In this document: piece by piece, positions 1 to 10,660 of the stretch
Position numbering within the stretch: position 1 is the stretch's first letter
Layout of the letters: each line of letters opens with the position of its first letter
Assembly (NCBI GenBank): GCA_001598975.1
Contig: BBXU01000587.1
Location: forward strand, 1 to 64,000
DNA length: 64,000 nt
Direction: 5' to 3'
From: Parachlorella kessleri
Taxonomy: Eukaryota; Chlorophyta; Trebouxiophyceae; Chlorellales; Chlorellaceae
Made by a program: the position numbers and the translations under genes
Notes under the pieces: model-generated
What the model was told of the DNA's origin: nothing
What the model saw: the letters and a program-made list of their open reading frames with translations, nothing else
Database searches by the model: none

Positions 1-909
1 CCCCCAGGGCTGGTGGTGGAGCCTGGCGGGCGCGAGCACCAGGTGGTCCTGGGCTACCCCAACGGCCAGCTGGCCTTCATGGACTGCCGCGTGCTGGGCG
101 CCGGCGCCGGCAGCGCAGAGGGCGGCTCGCCGGCGTCGCCGGGGAGGGTGGAGTGCGGGGTGTGGAAGACGCTGGAGGCGCACAGCAAGGGGCCCATGAC
201 GGCGCTGGTGGCGCACACGCAGGCGCCGCTGCTGGCCACGGCCACGGCGCAGCAGGCGAGCGGGGTTGGGGGGGTTGGGGTGGCAAGGCAGGCGACAAGG
301 CCGGCCCAGGCGGGTGTGCCTCTTGTGGGATGTGGTGTGGTGCAGGCAGGGAGGTACAATTGTGATCCGGCCCTCTTAGTGACGATTAGTACCGCCTCAG
401 CGTGCAGCTGCTCACTTGTGCGCTGGTCCTGCCTGACCTGGCGCCTGCACCCCGCCCCGCCGCGGAGTGGGAACAGAGGGTGCTGTCTGTCACACACGCG
501 AGCTGTCGTGGAACCGTGCACCGCATCTGCTGCTGCTATTGCTCCTGCTGCACTCGCCTCGCTCCCTGTTCTCTCTGCCTTTTCCTCTCCTCCCTTCACC
601 TCACCTCCCTGCCCGCCCCGCCCGCCCGCCCGGCCGCAGGTGGTCAAGGTGTGGAGCGCGGGCGGCGAGCAGGTGGGCGTGGTGCGCGCCCACACCTCCT
701 TCCTGTCACAGCGCATCGGCCCCGTCACCTGCATGGCCTGGGCGCCCTACGACCTGTGCCTGGCGTCGGCGGGGGTGGACCCCATCGTGGCGTGCTTGAG
801 GGTCGACCTGGCGCAGCCGGCGCCTGCTGGGGGCCAGCCCAGCGTGCCCAGCAGCCCGCTGCGCCAGGCGTCGGGGCAGCTGCCGCCGCCGCTGCGCACC
901 ACCATCTGA
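1..909 (+). CDS. RAPTOR: RAPTOR (regulatory-associated protein of TOR), C-terminal end, 5' truncated by window
   Basis: This is the last part of the scaffold subunit of TOR complex 1, which presents substrates to the TOR kinase. Exons are <1-255 and 640-909, both read in the frame starting at base 1. The visible part is the C-terminal WD40 propeller. One blade has the RAPTOR signature KTLEAHSKGPMTALVAH followed by a stretch on ectopic storage of the target (LLATATAQQ). The last blade reads VVKVWSAGGEQVGVVRAHTS, then FLSQRIGPVTCMAWAPYD, which matches the strongly conserved end of RAPTOR/KOG1. The intron (256-639) starts with GC rather than GT (CAG|GCGAGC) and ends in a pyrimidine-rich CAG. It is a multiple of three and stop-free, so reading through it gives a misleading continuous frame. 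After the propeller the protein ends in a Pro/Ser/Gln-rich tail and TGA. All HEAT-repeat and N-terminal RNC regions lie before base 1. Confidence 0.85.
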   Translation, partial: PPGLVVEPGGREHQVVLGYPNGQLAFMDCRVLGAGAGSAEGGSPASPGRVECGVWKTLEAHSKGPMTALVAHTQAPLLATATAQQASGVGGVGVARQATRPAQAGVPLVGCGVVQAGRYNCDPALLVTISTASACSCSLVRWSCLTWRLHPAPPRSGNRGCCLSHTRAVVEPCTASAAAIAPAALASLPVLSAFSSPPFTSPPCPPRPPARPQVVKVWSAGGEQVGVVRAHTSFLSQRIGPVTCMAWAPYDLCLASAGVDPIVACLRVDLAQPAPAGGQPSVPSSPLRQASGQLPPPLRTTI

Positions 910-1092
910 TCGCAGGCGGTCGAAAGCAGTGAAGGGGTGTGCATGTGGTAGGACAGGTGGTGGGCAGTGGTGGCCATCCACCTGTATATACTTAATTTCA
1001 CTCTCCCAATGGCTGGGTGAATAGCTGCAGCGCTTTGTTGGTCGCAGCGCAGGGCTGACAGGGACAAAACACTGGTTCCATGTATTGTTTGT

Positions 1093-1097
1093 TGTAA
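1093..1097 (+). terminator. TGTAA polyadenylation motif for RAPTOR
   Basis: TGTAA, the chlorophyte near-upstream polyadenylation signal, lies 184 bases after the RAPTOR stop codon. A second copy at 1379-1383 is an alternative. Placement is by motif and distance only. Confidence 0.5.
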
Positions 1098-2140
1098 AGG
1101 GTTTTATCATGTCACTGCCGGCTGCTGCTGGCGCATGCATGCGAGCATGGTGGCATAAATTTTCTCAATAGGCAGTCGCGCGACAGTGCGTCGCCCAACT
1201 TGGACATTGAAGAGCAGGATAGTTGCTGTCAATTAACTGGGTCTGTTCAACAGCCAAAATGGTAGTAAGTTGCTGTGCAGGATCCCTACAGGCATGTCTC
1301 ATAGTACAGTGCGGGGACGTTGCCTGTGTCTTGGAGCACCAGCTGCAGGGGACTGCCTGCCACGTTATGTGGCGCGCTTGTAAACACTGCGAGAACCCAG
1401 GCTGGTGTACCAAACACTGTAGCAGAGTGCAACAACAGGAACCTAGGAAGCGGGGGCAAGGTTGAGCACGCAGGTTGATCCGTTCACCGGTCTGGATCTT
1501 CCCTTACCCGCCACCACACAATGAAATGAAGGAAACAAAAGGCAGCATAAAGGTCACGCCTTTTTCCAGGAAGGCTACTCGTTGCAGGCATCCCCCCACT
1601 CAGCACCTTGGCTGGATTCGCGCACCAACAGCCCGCCTGGGGCCCACTTTAAGCTCTAAGGCGCTTGCTAGCACTTCGGTCCCCAGCTACCACCCTACGG
1701 CACCCTCTGTCGCTACTACAAGTTCACAGCTCCCAACCTCTGTCGCTCACTTCCTCTCTCTGCAACCATAAACGCGCTGGCGGCGCGGCCTCCCAGCCAC
1801 CTACAGGAACAGTGACCGTGCCAGGCGGCCTGCTGCCCCCAGCGCACCTCCCGCCGCGGCTGTGCTGTTTGCAGCGGCAGCCAGCGCTTCTCCCAACACG
1901 GCCCGCCCCGCCTGCTGCTCCAGGCTGCTCCCCACCTTGGGGGCCTCCAGCCACGCATGGGCCCTGCTGGCAAACTGCAGGGCACAGGCAGGGGCTGGCA
2001 ACAACGTTGTTGCTGCCTGGGGCACTGCGGGCGGAGGGATGGCCCCTGCGTGGTTCATCGCAGCTGGGGCACTTGTAACAACAGGATGTGGGGTGCACTC
2101 CATGCCCACGCAACTGCTCCACACAGCTGCCTACAGCTCC
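1098..2140. other. Convergent intergenic region between RAPTOR and the golgin gene
   Basis: Two convergent genes end on either side. The interval should hold both 3' untranslated regions. I see no conserved protein, no RNA gene and no clear repeat. No TTACA (minus-strand TGTAA) stands out just below the golgin stop, so its polyadenylation site is not located. Confidence 0.5.
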
Positions 2141-5100
2141 TTAGCTCGGCTGCAAACAGCCTGTATGCCGCGCACTGTACCAGGCCAGCTGCAGGACCGG
2201 CCGCAACCTTGAAAGCCCCCAGGTACCACCAGTCACCACCATGCCAGTCACCCCCAAGAATGCCTGTAGCCAGGCTGGCTGGCAGGCTCACCTGGAGGTA
2301 GAGCAGCACATGCACGATGACCAGGTACCCCAGCACCAGCTGCTTGCGGTACCGCAGCACCAGGCCCACCAGCCCGGGGCCCGTAGTCAGCTGCTTGCGC
2401 CAGCTGGCAGCCTCAGCGGCCGCAGCAGGCATGGGGATGGCCACCGACCCTGGGGGCCCGCCGATGCCCAGCGGCTGCTGCTGCCCGTGGTGGTGGGCGG
2501 TTGACGTGCCGCTGCTGCCGCGTGTGAGCATGGCCACTTGCCAGCTGAGCTCGCGGTTCTGCTTCTCCAGGGCAGCCACCTTGGCTGACTGCAGGCAGGC
2601 AGGCAGCCGGGCAGGCACACCCCTTGTTTGGCCGCCTGGGACACAACATGCTTTTTTTCTACGTTTAGCCATGGCAGCTGTTTGAGTCCACATATGCTGG
2701 GCGGGCACCACCTGGTGTCCGCAAAATAGCAAGAAGCACGTCAACCCCGGGGCGTGCATCTGCCAGCAAACCCTCCTCCCCCTGCCTGCCTGCCTACCTG
2801 TGTTGCTGTAGCGGCAGCCACCCGCTTGTCGGCTGCCAGGGCTTTGCCCCGCAGCGACTCCAACTCCTCATGAAGCGCAGCAAGGTCTGCATGCTTGCCG
2901 TGGCCAGCCGATTCTTGCACTCCTCCGCCACTTGCTGCCTCGTCCAGAGGACTGCTGCTGCCATCCGCAACCCCCAAGCCGTCCTGTGCCGCTGCCGCTC
3001 CCGCCGCTGGGCTGGCGACTGCCAGCCTGGCGGCCAGCTGCTCCCGCTCCGCGGCAGCGCTGTCCAGCTGCTGTTGCAGCTCCCTGCACTGCTGCCGCGC
3101 CTGCTCAGCTTGGGCCTCCAGGGCACGCACGCTGCCTTCCGCTGCTGCCAGGTCAGCTTCTGCAGCCTTCACACGGCCCTGGAGGTCCTCGGCTGCCCGG
3201 GCAGCTGTCTCCGCCGCCACCCTGCAGGACCACAGCCACAAGTGTACAACTGGGTGTAGCGAAACAAGGCCTTGTGCATGCATGCATCGTGGCAAGCTGA
3301 ATGTGGCAGCCAGGCTGGGCCTGAGCAGCGCAAGGGCGCCCTTCCTCCCTCATCACTTCTACAACAACATGCAGCCCTGCAACACATCACCAGCTGTCCC
3401 AAGAGCAAGTCCAGCTTGCGCCACCCAGAGGCTCCCTAGCCTGCTATCTCCCTCTGCCCGGGCCCACTTGCACACCTGGCCACCGCCACCTCATCAGCCT
3501 GCTGCGCCAGCTGGGCACGCGCTGAGTCGGCGTCCTTCCTGCTGGCCGCCAGCGCCTCCGACAGCGAGGCGAGCTGCTGCTGCAGGGGCGCCGCGGCAGT
3601 GGCCACGGCCGCACTCAGGGTGGCCTCCGCTTCCTCCACCCGCCTGCAAGCCTCGGCGAATCTGGGTTCTAGGCTGATGTGAGCCTCGCAGGCGTGAAGT
3701 CATGGCATGCGCGCTGCGCTAAGCTTCTTGTGTGCTTGGGTTGAGGCGCTTCCTCGACTGAGAATTTGTATCGGAGGTGCAGACACCAAGTCTAGCTGTG
3801 GTCCACACCACCCGCGCTTCCCCAAATATAACATCCACGGCCTGTGACGGCAGCACCCCGCTTCAGACGCTTATGGCCCCACCTCCGCCCAGCATTCCTC
3901 TACCCACCCACCTCTGCGCCGCTGCCGCCTCCGCCGCCAGCTGCACCGCCTCGGCCCTGGCTGCGGCACAGTCCGCCTCTGCCTGGTCCACCCTCCCCCG
4001 CAGCGCGGCCTCCTTCTTGGCAAAGGTGGAGTGCAGCATGGCAAACTTGGCGGCGCGCTGCTCCTGCTCCTGCCGCAGCCTGCGTGCCAGGTGGGACACC
4101 CTGCTTCATGTGGCAAACTGCGTGTTAAGAGCGGTCGTTAGCAGGAAAACGCCTGTGGACGCCATTGCAATCCAAGGAGGCTGAGGTTGAGGTGAAGGGT
4201 GGTCTGACGGAAAACCATGCACAAGCTGGCAAGCGATGAGCACGTAGTGCAAGGCCGGGGTGGGCACCAGTGACACGAGAAGAGACCAATACCTCGCTAT
4301 CAGCAGTCCTCTCAAGAAACTAGGGCGCTGAAGCATAATTGTCAGCTGTTCCCCTGTCAATGCAGCCACCCCCTCCCCTCCCCTCCCCTCCCCTCCCCTC
4401 CCCTCCCCTCCCCACCCCTCACCTCTCCAGCTCCTCCTCGGCAAGCGCAGCCCTGGCCAGCGCCTCCTCCACGCGCCCCTCACCCTCCCTCTCCCTCTCG
4501 GCCGCAGCCAGTGCCGCTCTGCGGGCGGCTGCCTCCTGGGCCTCTGCCGCCTGCTGGGCGCGCTGCGCCTCCTCCAGCAGGCGCTGTGCACGCTGAGCCG
4601 CCTCGAGCGCCGCAGGGTCCGGCTGTTCCTCCCTAGCCCTGCACATAGAAAGAGACGCCATCTTCGTTCCAGGCCTGCCGCCGCATGAACGCAACTAGGC
4701 AAGGCAAGGAGCTCCTTGCCCCCAGCCCGGCTGCCGCCCAACCAACAGCTGGATGGAGGCACACCAACTCGTCACCCCTCACGGACACTCGCACGCACAC
4801 CCACACGACTTTGGTGGCGGCTTGTCCCTCACAGGGCCCCCCACCTGGCAGCCTCTTGCCGCGTCTCTGCCAGCTGCTCCTCCAGCTGTTGCACCCGCCG
4901 GCCAGCCACATCAGCCTGCTCCGCTATGGTCCGCAGCTTGCCCCGCAGCTCGTCCGCCTGCGAAGCCGCTGCGGCGGCGCGCTCGCGAGCCTCCTCCACC
5001 TCCCTCTCAAGCTCGTCTGTGAGGCAGGAAAGACAGCAGCATCAGGTGTAGCATCAAGAGGGAAGGACTCAGCCGCTGGTAGCGTAGCACACGCGCAACA

Positions 5101-8100
5101 CTAGCTTGGCGTCCTGGTGCTGGCCCGGCTTTCTGAACCTGGCTGACTGGTGGCAGCTGCCATGAGTCGGAGGACGACAAGCGAGCCCGCAGGCACATGG
5201 AAGCCCAAGCCCATATCTTGCCCAGACCTGATGGCAGCTCTGGGTGCTTCACAGAGGGGTGCAAGCAAGACTTCAAGGGACCAGAGCAGCCCGGGAGCTT
5301 GCAACGCTAGCAAAGACCACATTGAAACTGCCAGGATCCGATCATCCCAACTTACGCCAGGTACAAACCCTTACTGGCGGTAAGCGTCAACGCAAGCATT
5401 CCGCAGTGCCGCACCAAACAGCCACTAACCCCCTCACCCGCAAATGCCAGCTTGCCCTCCGCCTCTGCCAGCTGCCGGCGCAGCGCCGCGCACTCAGCCT
5501 CCCTGCCCTCCGCACGCGACACCGCTGCCTGCTCCGAAGCCTGGGCAGCCTGGACCTGCAGCCAGGTGGGGATCCCAGGCCGCTTGCTGACGCGAACTTG
5601 CAGGCAGCACCCCATAGGCTAGGCAGCTGTTTGGCACAGAGGCTGCTATACTGGCCGCGCATGTCATCAAATCCCCACGTGCAGTTCACCAAGAGCGTAC
5701 AATCTATTTGCTATTCAAGCTGGTGCTCCTTATGCAGCAGGGAACCAACTACGGAAACCCCATTACAGCCCCACGCTTCCGTGCGCTAACACAACAAAAT
5801 CCAAGCGCTCATGGCACACTCATAGTCGGCCGCCTTCAGCGAGGTCTCAACACTAGATGCCACAGCTGCCCTGCTCTGCCCAACACTGGTCGCCACAGCT
5901 GCCCTGCTCTGCCCGACCCCCTGCCGACCCACCCGCTCCGCGACTCCCTCAAGCTGCTCTGCCAGCTGCCCCCTCAGCGCGGTGCACTCCTCCTCCTTGG
6001 CTGCCGCCCGCTCCAGGGCAGCCTCCTCGGCGGCCACAGCCTCCCGGATCTGCAGGGAAGGAAGGGAGGCAAGGAGGGCCCCGCCAGTTAAAAACAAAGG
6101 CACTGTGAGGATAAGGTAGGAGGGCCCTTCAAGAAAGCAAGCAAGGCATTCCTGCCTGCCTGACGAAGTGCTGCTGCTCCCTCAGGGCCTCCTCCCCTGT
6201 CCAACTGCCTCCCCGGCCTCTGTCAAACAAGAGCACCACGCCTGTAGGGCGGAAGCACTACCCAATATATACAACCACGACACTGCTAGCCTGCAGGGCA
6301 GGGCAACGGCCCAAGCAGGACATGCACAGGGGCGGGTAGCACGTAGCGTGGCAAGCACAGCGGGCCCCTGCCTTGCGCTCACCCGCTCCGCCGCGGTGTG
6401 CATGGCTTCCCGAAGGAGATCTACCTCCTCCTGAAGAGCAGCCACATCACCGCCAGCTGCAGCAGCAGCCGCTGCCACCGCCGCCCGTGCGGCCGTGGGG
6501 CTGCCCACGCGGCTGCCCACGCCCTCCTCCCGGAGCCGCTGGGCCTCGGCCTCAGCGGCCGCAGCGCGCTCCTGCGCCGCTTCCAGCTGCCTCTGCACCT
6601 CGCGGAGCTGCTGCTGGGCCTGGGACAGCTGCTGCGCGAGCTGGGCACGCTCCTCAGCTTCCGCTTCGTCAGCATGACCTACAGCGCTGACCATAGCAGG
6701 CGCAGCAGCTGACGCTGCCTGGAGCTGGCTCTGCAGCTCGGCATTCTTGGCCTTGAGCGCCTTGGCTCGCTTCTGCCAGGTGGCGACCTGCTCCTCAAGC
6801 GCCTCCAGCTGCTGGCGGCTGCCTGCCGCCTCTCCACCCAGCTGCTGCTGCTGCTGGGCAGCCGCCGCTCCCTCGGCTGCTGCCAGCTCCACTTCCAGCT
6901 CATGAAGCCGCTGCTTCATTGAGGACAGCTCCTCCTCAGCTGCCTGGCCAGCAGGGATCTCGCCGGCAGCTGAGGCTGCTGCTGCCGCTGCTGCTGCAGC
7001 TGCTTCCAGTTGCGTCTCGAGCTCCGCATTCCTGGCTTTTAGGGCCTTGGCGCGCTTCTGCCACGTGGCCAGCTGCTGCTGGTGCGCTTGCTCGGCCTCC
7101 GAGGGCTCGGCAGGCTGGTCATGGCTGGCAGCCGCTGCAGCTCGTGCCGCCGCCAGCTCAGCCTCCCGCTCTTGCAGAACCTCCTGAGCCTGCAGCTTCG
7201 GTGATTGGCACTGGCACTATGCCGTTTGGCTTGGCAACGACATGAGACCTCACCGGGTGAGGACCCTGGCAAGTTGCAAACAGGACAGCTGACGATGCCA
7301 GGGAGTTACCAAGAAGTCCCCCTGCCAGGCTACAGGCCAACCGGGGTGCCAAGGTACAAGCAGCGGGTTAGCGTCGCTGGCCAGGACAGCGAACTGGTTA
7401 AACAGCTCCTCAAGCACTGCCCAAGCAGCTCTCACCCTGGCCAGTCGCTCCTCCAAGGCCTCAGCCTCCGCCCTAGCTGCAGCCGCCTGCTCTCCCTCCA
7501 CCGCCGCTAGGCTGGCCAAGTGCGCATCCCGCTGCTGCAGCTGCTCCTGCAATCGAGCCAGCTCCTGCGCCTGGGCATCCCTCTCCCCTGTGGCTGCCTC
7601 TACCTGGGACTGCAAGGCTGCCAGCTGCTCATCGGCTTGCTGAAGGGCCTCCTGTAGCCCGCCTTCCCTGGCGACATGGCCGGAGGCTGCAGCTGTCAAC
7701 TCTCCCTGCAACCACCAAGCGCCGGAACCAATTCTAAGTGGGTTAAAAAGCCCCTGGCCTGGTTAATAGTCCAGCAGCAACAGCATCATGTGCCATCCAC
7801 TCATCCTGTATACGCCCAAGGGCCGGCACTCCAGGGGCTGCCCGACAGCCAACAGCTAAGCAGCTGTGCACCTGCAGCTCGGCCTCCCTCCTTGACATCT
7901 GCTCCCGAAGCTGAGCCAGTTCCGCCGCCATCTGCTCCCGCTCCTCCCTGGCCGCGTCAGCGCGAGCCTGCACCCCCGCGGACTCCGCCTGCAGCAGGAG
8001 CAGCTCCTGCCGGAGCGCCTCCTGGGAGCCGGCCGCCTCGCTGTTTGTGCCAGCGGCGACCGCCAGCTGCTGCTGCAATAGCGGGGAATAGCACACATAG

Positions 8101-10329
8101 CACGTCACCCCAGGGTTGCACCAAAATAGATTGGCGCTGTCATCAGAGGCTATCAGCCGACAAACCTTGCCCATGGAGGGTGCCACAGCAATGCAGCGGC
8201 GCTGGCATCATCCCCCGGTTGCAACACTGAGCACTTGATGGTCCAGCTCGACCTCGCCACCAACTCCACCTCTTGCACACTCCAACCCCGGACGTGCTGT
8301 CCCTGGAATCCCCTGTCATAAAGCACATCCCAGTGTAAGCCATACCTGCAACTCAGCGACCTGTTGCCGCAGCTGCGCCAACTCCTGCTCTGCATCCCCC
8401 GCCTGCCCTTCCGGCGCCTGCGCCACTGCTGCCTCCAGTTGCTGGCGCAGCACGTCCCTCTCAAGCTGCAGCTGCACAACTGCAGCCTGGAGCTCCTCGG
8501 CTCCCAGTGCTGCAGCCGCCTCCAGTTGTTGACGCAGGGCATCTCTCTCGCGGGAGAGCTCTTCCACCTGCGCCTGCAGCTCCTCGGCTCGCTGTGCCAC
8601 AGCTGCTGCTGCCTCGCCGCTGTCAGCCTGCGGGTGCAGCTGCGCCTCCAGGGTGGCCAGAGACTCATGCGCCTGCCAAAGGGAGAGGCAAAACGGGGTG
8701 CTGACTGTGCGGTGCAGCAATGGAAACGACACACTAATTTTCTTTCGGTGTGTGCCCTGCCTCATGGCTGCTGACAGGCAAACCAAGAGCGCCACACCAT
8801 GCAATTCATGCGTCTCGTAAGGACTGCCTTGCCCCAGCTCGCTCTGCTCATAAATGCAGCTGTGCAGCGCAACACGCCGGCTAGCACACACCTCCCGCAG
8901 CTGTTGCGCGGTCGCGTCCCTATCCGCCGCCAGGGCCTCCGCTGCCGCAGCCTGGGACCGGCTGCTGGCAGCCGCCGCCTCCTGTGCCAGCTCAAGCTCT
9001 GCTCGCAGGGCAGCTGCCTGCTCCTCCGCAGCTGCTTTGGCCGCCTGCATGCAGCCATGGGGTCCTCTGAAAAGGCACCTATCTACCCACCTACGACCCC
9101 TCAGTACCACTTGTTTGTGGACGTGGCAAGTGTTGCAGTCCATGGTCTCCTTGTGAGCGACCAGCAGCCCGCCCCAGATTAGGGCTGAACAGACACCCAG
9201 AGATGGCTGACACGTCCCAAGGGTGCTGCGCCAGGGCGCCAGGGCATCCTGGAGACGCTTGCGCTGCTCATGCAGGCATCAGCCCGCGCAAGTGAAAGGT
9301 CTCACGACAAAACAGTACACACAAAGCAGCCCAAGAGTCGCGCACCTCCATTTCTCCTTCCCGCTGCGCCGCCTCCTGGGTGATCTGGGACAGTTGCGCA
9401 GCCAGCGCCTCCCTCTCGCCCTGTGCCGCCTGCGCATGCGCCCTGGCCTCCGCCACCTCATCCTCCAGCTGCTGCACAGCCTGTGCCTGCTGCTCCGCCT
9501 CTTCATCCGCCTTGGCAGCAGCTGCTGCTTCCAGCTGGGCCTGCAGGGCTGCAACCTCGGCCAGGAGCTGCTCCTGGGCAGCCTGGGCTGCGGCAGCTTC
9601 TTGCCTCGCAGTCTCCAGGCTTTGTGTAAGCTCCTCCTCACGAGCAGCTACCTGCTGAGTCTGCTCTGATTGCTCTTCCTGTGCTGCTGACAGCGCCGCC
9701 TGCAAGTCCGCGACGGCACGTCGCAAAGCATCGAGTTGCTCAGCTGCTTGTTGCTCCTGCTGCTGCACCGCAGCGTGCCCAGCTGCAGCGCTGGCCTGCA
9801 CCGCAGCCAGTTCATTGCGAGCCTCCCGGAGCTGCTGCTGCAGCTGCTCAGCATTGAGCTCCGACTGGGCCGAGGCCTCAGAAAGGGCTGCCAGGTGTGC
9901 GTCGCGGTCTTGCAGCTCTCCCTCCAGTTCGGCCACTTGCGCCAGCAACCTTTGGTGGCTGGCCTCCGCTTTCACCGCTGACCCATTCTGCTGGTGTTCC
10001 CTGTAAGCAGTCAGGAAGCCAGGCTGTACAGGATAGCACCAAGCGCAACAAAGTGCTGTTGGACTGTAGGAGGGGCAGCGCAGCCCGGCATGCTTACGCA
10101 TACAGCCCCCTGCTGCTTCCAGCACACTGGCTCACTTGTTGGCCTGTTCCAAGTGCCTGAGCTTGTCATACAGCTGTTGGACTTCGTCTTCCCGTTTCTT
10201 CTTGTCTGCTTCGATTGCTTTGCCCTTGCGGATGGCATTGTGCAGCTTCTGCCGCACGCCCTCTGTCTCCTGCTTGGCTTGCTCGAGCTGAGCTCTTAGC
10301 TCTTGCACCTCTGCCTCAAGCTCACCCAT
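2141..10329 (-). CDS. Golgin-like long coiled-coil protein with C-terminal transmembrane anchor
   Basis: Predicted 1438-residue Golgi tether. Sixteen exons keep phase throughout: 10329-10136, 10000-9346, 9044-8892, 8672-8346, 8072-7872, 7705-7436, 7189-6383, 6049-5933, 5555-5438, 5016-4845, 4638-4423, 4100-3912, 3643-3476, 3221-2798, 2588-2292, 2149-2141. The N-terminus (MGELEAEVQELRAQLEQAKQ, then KLHNAIRKGKAIEADK) is typical of golgins. Nearly everything to about residue 1400 is Glu/Gln/Ala heptad coiled coil. A single hydrophobic segment, QLVLGYLVIVHVLLYL (about 1420-1435), follows a basic LRYRK stretch and ends the protein, as in golgin-84, CASP and giantin. The motif ATWQKRAKALKA occurs twice in exon 7 (residues about 641 and 734). 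The family within the golgins is not certain, because coiled-coil similarity misleads. The last exon is the weak point: reading on from 2292 would instead end at 2055. It is divergently paired with the dioxygenase gene. Confidence 0.75.
4368..4413. repeat. (CCCCT)n microsatellite in a golgin intron
   Basis: About nine pentanucleotide units of CCCCT/CCCTC run without interruption just downstream of the donor that ends golgin exon 11. The complementary strand, which is the transcribed RNA sense of the golgin gene, is a run of GGGGA units, so the pre-mRNA could form G-quadruplexes. Confidence 0.85.
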
Positions 10330-10660
10330 GTAGTTCTTCCTGATACGAGGCTCAACAACAAACTAGCCACTGCATGGACGCTGCCATGGATCGGTGTGAG
10401 ATCTGACGTCCAGAACAAGGGAATAATTGCATTTCAATGAATTGTTATTGCGCCTGATTGAGGACGAATGAGCAGGGGGGATGCCGTGCTCAAGCCGCGA
10501 CCCGCCTCCACGTCTGCTTGGTTTTTTGAGTTGATTGATCTCAATGGTTTTGAGTTGCTAATTGCAGGCTCGGTGGAACAATATATGATGCGTTTGAATC
10601 AAGGGGGCTCAGCAGCGAGCGAAGACTTACGCACCTAAAAAACGACGGGCCAGTGGTTTC
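10330..10660. promoter_or_regulatory. Probable bidirectional promoter (golgin / dioxygenase)
   Basis: The 331 bases separate the two divergent start codons. The stretch is more AT-rich than its surroundings (10420-10620) and holds no conserved reading frame. No canonical TATA box is obvious. A short 5' untranslated intron for the dioxygenase, ending at the TTCTTGCAG near 10686-10694, cannot be excluded and would move that start. Confidence 0.5.

Noticed and set aside
256..639. Continuous frame through the RAPTOR intron
   Set aside because: The interval is a multiple of three without stops, but its translation is unlike RAPTOR and interrupts a conserved blade; GC-AG boundaries are present.
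2055..2291. Golgin ending at 2055 by read-through after the membrane anchor
   Set aside because: Read-through adds a second membrane-like, low-conservation tail. A good donor (CAG|GTGAGC) at 2292 and an acceptor (GTTTGCAG) give a short end typical of tail-anchored golgins. Kept as the alternative.
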